64,000 nucleotides of DNA. It comes from Delphinapterus leucas. Its lineage: Eukaryota > Chordata > Mammalia > Artiodactyla > Monodontidae. The notes beneath the pieces are model-generated. The model searched no databases. It saw only the letters and a program-made list of their open reading frames with translations, and was not told where the DNA came from. The translations under genes were made by a program, and so were the position numbers. Shown here one piece after another: positions 55,446 to 64,000 of the stretch; within the stretch, counting starts at the first letter, position 1, and every line of letters begins with the position of its first letter. The DNA is taken from contig NW_022098058.1 in NCBI RefSeq assembly GCF_002288925.2, positions 2,890,549 to 2,954,548 on the forward strand, read 5' to 3'.

Positions 55446-55625
55446 CTCTGCCATATCATCAGTTTAGCCTTTATCACATCATATCTGGGATGGTTTATTT
55501 GAATATCTATCTCCACAGCTAGGATTTCTTGAGGGCAGATTCTTGTCATCTGCATCCGCATATCCCAAAGTCTAGCACACATTGGAGACACTTCTAATGG
55601 AGGAATAGGTAACTAGGTGTTACAT
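55446..55625 (+). repeat. L2-like fragment
   Basis: GAGGGCAGATTCTTGTCATC and CCCAAAGTCTAGCACACATT match an L2 3' end. Confidence 0.5.
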
Positions 55626-55880
55626 TTCTTTGGAAGTCCTGATTCCCCTTGTATGGTTCTCTGGCCACAACAAGTCTCCAGTAATTGTTAAACTGAAATA
55701 AATTTAAATGTTCTTGTCCTCAATTTCCTCATTTTCAAAATGGGTAAAAATGACCTCAAAAGTCAATCCCAGTTTGGACATACTCAGTGTTTGTTATATA
55801 AAATTGGAAATAGTTATGTTAAAAAATGAAAACCTTGCCAGTTAGGTACTGTGTATAGCTTTTGTTCTTTCTCTGATTCT
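55626..55880. other. Unassigned stretch
   Basis: I see no gene or repeat I can name. Confidence 0.35.
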
Positions 55881-55884
55881 TCTG

Positions 55885-56035
55885 TATAAACACACACACA
55901 CATATATATATACTTTGCATATAAATAGGACCCACTGTACATACCATTCTATAAATAGCTGTTTCACTTACTAACATATGAAGTGATTTGTGCTTACGTC
56001 CATGACAAACTAGCTTGTAGAGATCAATCCTCTCA
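55885..56035 (-). mobile_element. Old L1-like fragment with CA/TA repeat
   Basis: A CACACACACATATATATA run at 55893-55912 precedes ATAGGACCCACTGTACATAC and ATAGCTGTTTCACTTACTAA, old L1 text in reverse. Confidence 0.5.
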
Positions 56036-56400
56036 ATAAACAACTAGAAAACCTAGATAAAATTGTTGAAAAGAAAAATAAAATCTGTTAGAAGGCTTCA
56101 AAGGGCTATCCAGGAAGCCAGGACTTGAGGAATCAAGATCCCAGACTAAGAGAAACACATGGAGGTGAGCCCGATATTCTAGGTGCTTTTCCATGAATTT
56201 GCCAATTTCAAAGTAGCTGGACGGAGAGACTGAGCAGAAAGAAGATGCTAAGACACAGAGAGGCCAAGCAGAGTTTTCCACAGTCTCACAGGGCCGGAGA
56301 GACAAAAATAATTTTTGCTGAACACATTTCTGGGCCATTACATGTTCCTCTGAAGCATATATGAACATTCACTGGAGGTCACAGAACTTATCCATGCTAG
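56036..56400. other. Unassigned stretch
   Basis: I see no gene or repeat I can name. Confidence 0.4.
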
Positions 56401-56404
56401 AATT

Positions 56405-56525
56405 TCCGCACTGGAAAGAACTCCAGAGATAATGTAACCAAACACTTCATTTTGTGGAGGTAGCAACTGAGGCCCAGAGATGTTGAGTGATTTGCCCAGG
56501 GTCATACAGCAAATGGGTACAGCCT
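56405..56525 (-). repeat. MIR SINE fragment
   Basis: CATTTTGTGGAGGTAGCAAC, GAGGCCCAGAGATG and TTGCCCAGGGTCATACAGC occur in order. Confidence 0.75.
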
Positions 56526-56616
56526 CCTGGTGCAACCCCTTCTTGCACTGTATCGCTCTGTAGCTGTTGCTGCTCTTCCAGCCTTCAGCTCCCCATTCCT
56601 CTCCACACGTCCTAGC

Positions 56617-56655
56617 CAGAGAGAGAGAAACAGACAGAGAGAGAGGGAGAGAGAT
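56617..56655. repeat. GA simple repeat
   Basis: AGAGAGAGAGAAACAGACAG and the following GAGAGAGAGG-type units form a GA-rich run. Confidence 0.8.
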
Positions 56656-56749
56656 ATCAATTTAACCTCACTTCTGATTGTGATCTTTTAATAAGTGAAA
56701 GTGCTTTCTAAAAAGGAAACCAACACAAACCCTTTTATAAATTACTGGG

Positions 56750-57300
56750 CATTTTTCCTAATTAACAAACTAATACAAATTTATTAATGAAATGTTAGAA
56801 AACATACAGATAAGTGAAAACCGAAAGCACCCACAAATTTTTCTCTCCTTCCCATCTATCCCTGATACAGCCACTTTAAGCTCTTTAATACATAAATATG
56901 TATATTTTTTCACAAAATGAGTTTATGCATACCTAGTCACTTATAACTTGCTCCTTTAACATTCGTATTATAATCAGGTTTCACATAATTCTGTATTCTC
57001 TAATATGATATCTGTATCTCTAATATCTGTATAATAGCTCACTCTATCGATGTACCATAATTTATTTGACCAATCCCCTATGGTTAGACATCTGGATTCT
57101 TTTCAGTCTTTTACTATCATATGCAATCCTGCGATGAACATCTTTATGCATATCTTAGTGATAGCCATGATTATTTTCTCAGGAAAAATGCTTAGACTAT
57201 GGACTAATAGTCTGAACATTTTTAAAGCTCTCTACATCTGGCTCCAAATTACCCTCCAGGAATCCTGTAGCAAGGTACACTCCCTGCAGCAGTGTGTACG
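56750..57300 (-). mobile_element. Old L1 fragment
   Basis: Plus-strand landmarks TCTCTCCTTCCCATCTATCC, CTTATAACTTGCTCCTTTAA and CATCTTTATGCATATCTTAG follow the order of a reverse-oriented old L1 3' end. Confidence 0.65.
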
Positions 57301-57915
57301 CAAAACCGATGTGCTTTACTTGAGGGGGGATGGAGGGAGCAGGCTTGTCATTCCAGCTTGATGTGCACCATTCTTGCTCACCTTCCTTGACACACAGAGC
57401 TTCACAGCATGCCAGTCTAATTAATTTAGAGTGGAGAAGTTAGACTACCTGCCCAAGGCCAGAAACTCTAGAACTGAGTCAAGGGTCAAGTTGAAAGGAT
57501 CAATTTTGACAACGCTAAATCACATGCTTGCTACTTGGTCCACTTTAGCCCTGAAGGAGGCACAGCTGCTCTCACAAACTAACCAGGAAAGTAAACAAGG
57601 GAAGGGCCATCTTGCCTACTTTGGGCAGGCGTGTGAAAAATGCCCACTTGGGTCTCTCAGCCTCCAGAGTGCAGTCCCCTGAGAAAGTGGCCAGGTTCAT
57701 AATGTGATGGGTGGGGAGCTAGACTGGCACTCTGCCAGATCTACCAGTCCACAGCTTGGTGCATAGTTGGAGCCCAATGTGAGTGGCATCATTTCCTCTG
57801 GGTCTTAAGCGCTTTGCAATTTTCCAGTCTCCCCTGTGCAAATGAGAAGATAACTCCCTTGGTTAGTAGGGGATCTCAATGTTCTCAGCTAAGACTTTAA
57901 CTGAGATTGGTTTCA
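57301..57915. other. Unassigned stretch
   Basis: I see no gene or repeat I can name. Confidence 0.4.
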
Positions 57916-57919
57916 GGTC

Positions 57920-58045
57920 AAAAGACACAGATTCTGTGACTGATCAGCTGGGTTCTGTGGCTGGTTGCTGGGTCACCTTGGGCAAGTCCCCTCCCTTCTC
58001 TGGACCTTCTTAGTTTCCCCACGTGAACAAGGAAGCAGTTGGCCT
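57920..58045 (+). repeat. MIR SINE fragment
   Basis: GGTCACCTTGGGCAAGTCCC and CTCTGGACCTTCTTAGTTTC are plus-strand MIR text. Confidence 0.7.
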
Positions 58046-58244
58046 AGATTTGGTGGGATGTGTATCCTGTTTCTTAGAGGAGAGGAAAGAATGGAGGGAC
58101 TCAGTTCCTGAGCACCCACCAGAGGCAAACACTTTGCATACATAAGAGTATTTAACACACAATGGCTCTGTGAGGAAGTAGACATCTGTGCCTGTCCAGC
58201 ACCGATGCCCTGTTGTTTTGTTAATAGCACCCTGATTTTCTTTT

Positions 58245-58680
58245 ACAAAACCATCCCTTACCCACTTCTAGTCCTGTGACTTGGGAGGGGCTGACCCCCC
58301 CCCCCTCCAGTTGTAAGCATGTGACTCAGGCTTGGCCAATCAGAGCAACCATGATGGTTTCAGGGCTGGGCATGTGACCCAAGCCAGGCCAATGGGAGTC
58401 AACCCTAGGATTTTTGCTGGAGGTCTGGGGAAGGAAGTGATCTCTTGGCTTGCGATTGCTTAACTGGCCATTTCCGCGTCCCTGTGGAGAGACCCAGCCT
58501 GCTCATAAAACTGATACAAAAGCAAACAGTCAAGAGGTAGAGGGAGACAGATTTATGACAACTTCCCTTGAGCTTCTGACATGGTCTGTGTCTGAATCCA
58601 GAATGACTTCCTGCATTTTTCAGTTTAAAGCCCCTTTTGGCTAAAGCTAGTTATAAGTGGGTTTAATGTACCCTGCTACC
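58245..58680. repeat. Unclassified old LTR-like repeat
   Basis: It contains GTGACTCAGGCTTGGCCAAT, GATGGTTTCAGGGCTGGGCA, GGCCAATGGGAGTC, a C run of about 10 at 58297-58306, and CTAAAGCTAGTTATAAGTGG. It resembles a widespread mammalian LTR-like repeat and shares text with 27290-27840. Confidence 0.5.
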
Positions 58681-58689
58681 AAAAGATCA

Positions 58690-58800
58690 TCACTAAAATC
58701 CTGGACGTGGCATAGGCGTTATTATTCTCATTTACAGGTGAGGAAACAGAGGCTCAGAGAAGCAAAGTAAGCAGAGAACTAACAAGTGGCAGAGTAGATA
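58690..58800 (-). repeat. MIR SINE fragment
   Basis: CTCATTTACAGGTGAGGAAA and CAGAGGCTCAGAGAAGCAAA are the MIR minus-strand core. Confidence 0.75.
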
Positions 58801-58820
58801 TTTTTAATCTACTTCTTTTT

Positions 58821-59031
58821 TAAATTAAAGTATAATTAACTTACAATGTTGTGTTAGTTTCAAGTGTAGAGTGAAGTGATTCGTTATACATATATTCTTT
58901 TTCAGATTCTTTTCCATTATAAGTTATTACAAGATATTGTTTATAGTTCCCTGTGCTCTACAGTAGGTCCTTGTTTTTTTACCTATTTTATATATAATAG
59001 TGTGTATATGTTAATCCCAAACTTGTAATTT
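58821..59031 (-). mobile_element. L1 3' UTR fragment
   Basis: It starts TAAATTAAAGTATAATTAAC after a T run and holds GTTCCCTGTGCTCTACAGTA. Target duplication AATCTACTTCTTTTT (58806-58820) matches the ATCTCTACTTCTTTTT stretch at 59032-59047 with a small insertion. Confidence 0.85.
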
Positions 59032-59129
59032 ATCTCTACTTCTTTTTAATCCATACCTCTAGTCTCTACGCAGGGGCTCAAGTGGTTCCCCCTTTTTAGT
59101 TTTCTTTCACAAACCACAGAAGTAGGAAT

Positions 59130-59375
59130 AGGCTTGTGGAGCCAGACTGATCCAGGTTCTAGACCTGGTTCAGCTGCTTCCTACCTGTCTGATCTTGAAG
59201 TGACTCACTGGCTGTATTCTCTGAACAAGTATCCTCATCTCTTTGTGCCTCAGTTTTCTCTTCTGCAAAATAGGATAATAGTACCTGCCTCATGGGATTG
59301 TTGTGAGCAGATATATTAGATTATGTAACACTCTTAGAATAGCCTGACACAGAGTAAGTCTGACACAAGGGCTAA
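59130..59375 (+). repeat. MIR SINE, nearly complete
   Basis: The order is TGGAGCCAGACTGATCCAGG, CCTCATCTCTTTGTGCCTCA, AAAATAGGATAATAGTACCT and ATGGGATTGTTGTGAGCAGA. Confidence 0.85.
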
Positions 59376-59783
59376 CCATTTTTATTCTGCTGTCTGTATA
59401 CTCTTAGTAAGTTGGCTACTCCCTCTCCACCCCACACACCCAGGATATGGCCTGAGTTATCTCATGATACATCAGTCTCAAATGGCACAAGAAAACAACA
59501 CATACCCTAGTCACCAGGGGCTTCAAATAATGTCTGACATACTGTTTCTCAAATGCTGATGTTTCTAAAAGTGCTGATCACTATGGACTGAGCAGGCCTA
59601 AAACCAGCCCAAGAAGTGAAACTTTGGAGAGGAATTCCAAATAATCAAGCCTATGCTGAGTTGCAGAAAGGAGAGAGGGGATGGATATAGACCCAGCCAT
59701 TTCCGAGGTATTTTCCCCCTTCACTCCTATCAGCTGTAGAGAGCAGAAATGCATTTCCTCAAGAGTTTATAACAGTTGTGATT
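59376..59783. other. Unassigned stretch
   Basis: I see no gene or repeat before the L1 start. Confidence 0.4.
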
Positions 59784-60680
59784 GGTTCAAGATGGCGGAG
59801 TAGAAGGACGTGGGCTCACTCCCTCTTGCGAGAGCACCGGAATCACAACTAAGTGCTGAACAATCAAGGACAGGAAGACACTGGAACTCACCAAAAAAGA
59901 TACCCCACATCCAAAGACAAAGGAGGAGCCGCAATGGGACAGGAGGAGGGGCGCAATCACAATACAATCAAATCCCGTAACTGCTGGGTGGGTGACTCAC
60001 AAACTGGAGAACACTTACACCACAGAAGTCCACCCACTGGAGTGAAGGTTCTGAGCCCCACGTCACGTTTCCCGACCTGGGGGTCCGGCAATGGGAGGAG
60101 GAATTCCTAGAGAACCAGACGCTGAAGGCTAGCAGGATCTGATTGCAGGACTTCGCCAGGACTGGGGGAAACAGAGACTCCGCTCTTGGAGGGCACCCAC
60201 AAAGTAGTGTGTGCATCAGGACCCAGGGGAAGGAGCAGTGACCCCAGGGGAGACTGAACCAGACCTACTGGCCAGTGTTGGAGGGTCTCCTGCAGAGGTG
60301 GGGGGGTGGATGTGGCTCACCATGGGGACAAGGACACTGGCAGCAGAAGTTCTGGGAAGTGCTCCTTGGCCTGAGCCCTCCCAGAGTCAAGCATTAGCCA
60401 CACCAAAGAGCAAGTAGGCTCCAGTGTTGGGTCACCTCAGGCCAAACAACCAACACGGAGGGAACCCAGCCCCACCCATCAGCAAACAAAAGGATTAAAG
60501 TTTTACTGAGCTCTTCCCACCAGAGCAACACCCTGCTCTCCCCACCACCAGTCCCTCCCATCAGGAAACTTGCACAAGCCTCTTAGATAGCCTCATCCAC
60601 CAGAGGGCAGACAGCAGAAGCAAGAGCTACAGTCCTGCAGCCTGTGGAACAAAAACCATATTCACAGAAAGATAGACAAG
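59784..60680 (+). promoter_or_regulatory. L1 5' UTR (internal promoter) with YY1-like site
   Basis: In L1 the 5' UTR is the promoter. A CAAGATGGCGG sequence at 59788-59798 matches the YY1 consensus, which in primate L1 sits at the same position and fixes the start site. That YY1 acts here is inferred. Confidence 0.72.
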
Positions 60681-61630
60681 ATGAAAAGGGAGGGGGCTAT
60701 GTACCAGATGAAGGAACAAGATAAAACCCCAGAAAAACAACTAAATGAAGTGGAGATAGGCAACCTTCCAGAAAAAGAATTCAGAATAATGATAGTGAAG
60801 ATGATCCAGGACCTCGGAAAAAGAATGGAGGCAAAGATCGAGAAGATGCAAGAAATGTTTAACAAAGACCAAGAAGAATTAAAGAACAAACAGAGATGAA
60901 CAGTACAATAACTGAAATGAAAAATCCACTAGAAGGAATCAATAGCAGAATAACTGAGGCAGAAGAACGGATAAGTGACCTGGAAGACAGAATGGTGGAA
61001 TTCACTGCTGCGGAACAGAATAAAGAAAAAAGAATGAAAAGAACTGAAGACAGCCTAAGAGACCTCTGGAACAACATTAAACGGAACAACATTCGCATTG
61101 TAGGGGCCCCAGAAGGAGAAGAGATAGAGAAAGAACCCGAGAAAATATTTGAAGAGATTATAGTCGAAAACTTCCCTAACATAGGAAAGGAAATAGCCAC
61201 TCAAGTCCAGGAAGCGCAGAGTCCCATACAGGATAAACCCAAGCAGAAACATGCCGAGACACATAGTAACCAAATTGGCAAAAATCAAAGACAAAGAAAA
61301 ATTATTGAAAGCAGCAAGGGAAAAACGACAAATAACATACAAGGGAACTCCCGTAAGGTTAACAGCTGATTTCTCAGCAGAAACTCTACAAGCCAGAAGG
61401 GAGTGGCATGACATATTTAAAGTGATGAAAGGGAAGAACCTACAACCAAGATTACTCTACCCGGCAAGGATCTCATTCAGATTCGATGGAGAAATCAAAA
61501 GCTTTACAGACAAGCAAAAGCTAAGAGAATTCAGCACCACCAAACCAGGTCTACAACAAATGTTAAAGGAACTTCTCAAAGTGGGGAACACAAGAGAAGA
61601 AAAGGACGTACAAAAACAAACCCAAAGGGC
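60681..61630 (+). pseudogene. L1 ORF1 (RNA-binding chaperone), two frameshifts
   Basis: ORF1p is the trimeric RNA-binding partner of ORF2p. Residues from the ATG at 60681 include a coiled-coil stretch (EAKIEKMQEMF, then ITEMKN and ITEAEERISDLEDRM), the RRM part (NIKRNNIRIVGAPEGEE) and the C-terminal domain (ILKAAREKRQ-like text at 61300, LSADFSAETLQARREW-like, LQPRLLYPARISF). The frame ends at TGA 60897-60899 and resumes in another frame, then shifts back near 61221 (after CAGGAAGCGCAGAG). A CHR-2 SINE sits at 61627, three codons before the native stop, so the last frame now runs on into SINE sequence to 61751. Confidence 0.9.
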
Positions 61631-61853
61631 TTCCCTGGTGGCGCAGTGGTTGAGGGTCCGCCTGCCGATGCAGGGGACATGGGTTCGTGCCCCGGTCCGG
61701 GAAGATCCCACATGCCGCGGAGCGGCTGGGCCCGTGAGGCATGGCCGCTGAGCCTGCACGTCTGGAGTCTGTGCTCCATAGAGGGAGAGGCCACAGCAGT
61801 GAGAAGCCCGCATACCGCAAAAAAGTAAATTAATTAATTAATTAAATTAAAAA
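61627..61853 (+). mobile_element. CHR-2-type SINE at the end of L1 ORF1
   Basis: The full CHR-2 body has a TTAATTAATTAAATT tail. Target duplication AAACCCAAA (61618-61626) matches AAACCCCAAAAC (61854-61865). It falls in the native CAAACCCAAAACAATTAA end of ORF1. Confidence 0.95.
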
Positions 61854-61874
61854 AAACCCCAAAACAATTAAGAA

Positions 61875-64000
61875 ATGGTAATAGGAACATACATATCGAT
61901 AATTACCTTAAACGTGAATGGATTAAATGCTCCAACCAAAGGACACAGGCTCCCTGAATGGATACAAAAACAAGACCCATATATATGCTGTCTACATACA
62001 AGAGACCCAATTCAGACCTAGGGACACATACAGACTGAAAGTGGGGGGATGGAAAAAGATGTTCCATGCAAATGGAAATCAAAAGTAAGCTGGAGTAGCA
62101 ATACTCATATCAGATAAAATAGACTTCAAAATAAAGAATGTTACAAGAGACAAGGAAGGACACTACATCATGATCAAGGGATCAATCCAAGAAGGAGATA
62201 CAGTAATTATAAATATATATGCACCCAACATAGGAGCACCTCAATACATAAGACAACTGCTAACAGCTATAAAAGAGGAAAATTACAGGAACACAATAAT
62301 AGTGGGGGACTTTAACACCTCACTTACACCAATGGACAGATCATCCAGACAGAAAATTAAAAAGGAAACTCAAGCTTTAAATGACACAACAAACCAGACA
62401 GATTTAATAGATATTTATAGGACATTCCATCCAAAATAGCAGATTACACTTTCTTCTCAAGTGTGCACGGAACATTCTCCAGGATAGATCACATCTTGGG
62501 TCACAAATCAAGCCTCAGTAAATTTAAGAAAATTGAAATCATATGAAGCATCTTTTCTGACCACAACGCTATAGGATTAGAAATCAATTACAGGGAAAAA
62601 AACGTAAAAAACACAAACACATGGAGGCTAAACAATACATTACTAAATAACCAAGAGATCGCTGAAGAAATCAAAGAGGAAATCAAGAAATACCTAGAGA
62701 CAAATGACGATGAAAATACTATGATCCAAAACCTATGGGATGCAGCAAAAACAGTTCTAAGAGGGACATTTATAGCAATACAAGCCTACCTCAACAAACA
62801 AGAAAAATCTGAAATAAACAATCTTACCTTACACCTAAAGGAACTAGAGAAAGAAGAATAAACAAAACCCAAAGATAGTAGAAGGAAAGAAACCATAAAC
62901 ATCAGAGCAGAAATAAATGAAACAGAAACAAAGAAAACAATAGCAAAGATCAATAAAACTAAAAGCTGGTTCTCTGAGAAGATAAACAGAATTGATAAAC
63001 AATTAGACAGACTCATCAAGAAAAAGACGGAGAGGACTCAAATCAATAAAATTAGAAATGAAAAAGGAGAAGTTACAACAGACACCGCAGAAATACAAAG
63101 CATCCTAAGAGACTACTACAGGCAACTCTATGCCAATAAAATGGACAACCTGGAAGAAATGGACAAATTCTGAGAAAGGTATAACCTTGCAAGACTGAAC
63201 CAGGAACAAATAGAAAATATGAACAGACCAATCACAAGTAATGAAATTGACACTGTGATTAAAAATCTTCCAATAGGGCTTCCCTGGTGGCGCAGTGGTT
63301 GAGAGTCCACCTGCCGATGCAGGGGATGCGGGTTTGTGACCCGGTCCGGGAGGATCCCACATGCCGCGGAGCGGCTGGGCCTGTGAGCCATGGCCGCTGA
63401 GCCTGTGCGTCCGGAGCCTGTGCTCTGCAACGGGAGTCTACAACAGTGAGAGGCCCGTGTACCGCAAAAAAAAAAAAAAAAAAATCTTCCCACAAACAAA
63501 AGTCCAGGACCAGATGGCTTCACAGGCAAATTCTATCAAACATTTAGAGAAGAGCTAACACCCATCCTTCTCAAATTCTTCCAAAAAATTGCAGAGGAAG
63601 GAACACTCCCAAACTCATTCCATGAGGCCACCATCACCCTGATACCAAAACCAGACAAAGATACTACAAAAAAGAAAATTACAGACCAGTATCACTGATG
63701 AATATAGATGCAAAAATCCTCAACAAAATACTAGCAAACAGAATCCAACAACACATTAAAAGGATCAGACACCATATTCAAGTGGGATTCATCCCAGGGA
63801 TGCAAGCATTCTTCAATATATGCAAATCAATCAATGTGATACACCATAATAACAAATTGAAGAAGAAAACCCATATGATCATCTCAGTAGATGCAGAAAA
63901 AGCTTTTGACAAAATTCAACACCCATTTATGATAAAAACTCTCCAGAAAGTGGGCATAGAGGGAACCTACCTCAACATAATAAAGGCCATATATGACAAA
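61875..64000 (+). pseudogene. L1 ORF2 (endonuclease and reverse transcriptase), N-terminal part, broken
   Basis: The native start ATG is at 61875. Endonuclease landmarks appear in order though in changing frames: the LNVNGLN Asn (about 61909), IQETQ Glu (about 62000), NIYAPN Tyr (about 62218), VGDFNT Asp and Asn (about 62308), RIDHI Asp (about 62484) and SDHN (about 62556). Breaks include an extra few bases near 61998, a lost base near 62438 giving a stop, TGA at 62544-62546, a SINE at 63276-63479, and a lost A near 63672. The reverse transcriptase begins about 63660 ([17 protein letters not shown] text) and runs off the window. Confidence 0.9.
63276..63479 (+). mobile_element. CHR-2-type SINE nested in L1 ORF2
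   Basis: It has the CHR-2 body and an A tail of about 20. Target duplication AAAAATCTTCC is at 63261-63271 and again at 63480-63490. Confidence 0.95.

Larger units (their letters stand above)
59784..64000 (+). mobile_element. L1 LINE with 5' UTR, ORF1 and start of ORF2, defective, cut by window end
   Basis: It starts GGTTCAAGATGGCGGAGTAG (59784) with a full 5' UTR, then ORF1 (60681) and ORF2 (61875). The 3' half lies past the window. Frameshifts and stops occur in both ORFs, and two CHR-2 SINEs are inserted at 61627 and 63276, so it cannot move itself. The presence of the 5' end marks an unusually complete copy; the other L1s here are 5'-truncated. Confidence 0.95.

Overview
This is mammalian genomic DNA, almost certainly from a cetacean or a close cetartiodactyl relative. 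The best evidence is about fourteen tRNA-derived SINEs of the CHR type, recognisable by the head GGCTTCCCTGGTGGCGCAG (or its complement), among L1, L2, MIR, MaLR (MLT1/MST) and MER5-type repeats. I recognise no exon of a functional host protein-coding gene. Almost every open frame in the window is a repeat fragment or chance. The window looks intergenic or intronic.

Layout. 1-10.5 kb: the 3' end of an L1, CHR SINEs, many MIR/L2 pieces, a solo LTR at 4967-5363 with a 4-bp target duplication (GGGC), an MLT1 holding a nested SINE, and an older LTR. 10.557-20.991 kb: a nearly complete, heavily decayed endogenous retrovirus on the minus strand. It has two LTRs of the same family as the solo LTR, a CAAA target duplication, a primer-binding site resembling one for tRNA-Leu directly after the 5' LTR, gag capsid, protease, integrase C-terminus and env remnants, and a polypurine tract at the 3' LTR. 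It landed inside an MLT1 LTR, whose two halves can be matched across it. Three later insertions lie inside it: a processed SARAF (TMEM66) retropseudogene, an L1 3' fragment that itself carries a small SINE, and a longer SINE.

21-36 kb: more SINEs, MIRs, L2s and MLT1s, with two sizeable minus-strand L1 fragments. The second (27.85-29.96 kb) is followed by a plus-strand L1 piece, as in 5'-inverted L1s. 36-44 kb: mostly unassigned sequence, copies of an old interspersed repeat I cannot name, a MER5A-like element and an L1 with a nested SINE. 44-59.8 kb: L1, MLT1/MST, L2 and MIR fragments, and a small CCAAT/GC-box cluster near 46.83 kb that could be a promoter. 59.78-64 kb: a plus-strand L1 with its 5' UTR, ORF1 and the first part of ORF2, cut by the window end. 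Frameshifts, stops and two CHR SINE insertions have inactivated it.

The genes do not form a pathway. What the window records is a history of insertions: MLT1, then the retrovirus, then retrocopy, L1 and SINEs. Coordinates of old repeats are approximate (tens of bases), because they were read by eye without a repeat library.
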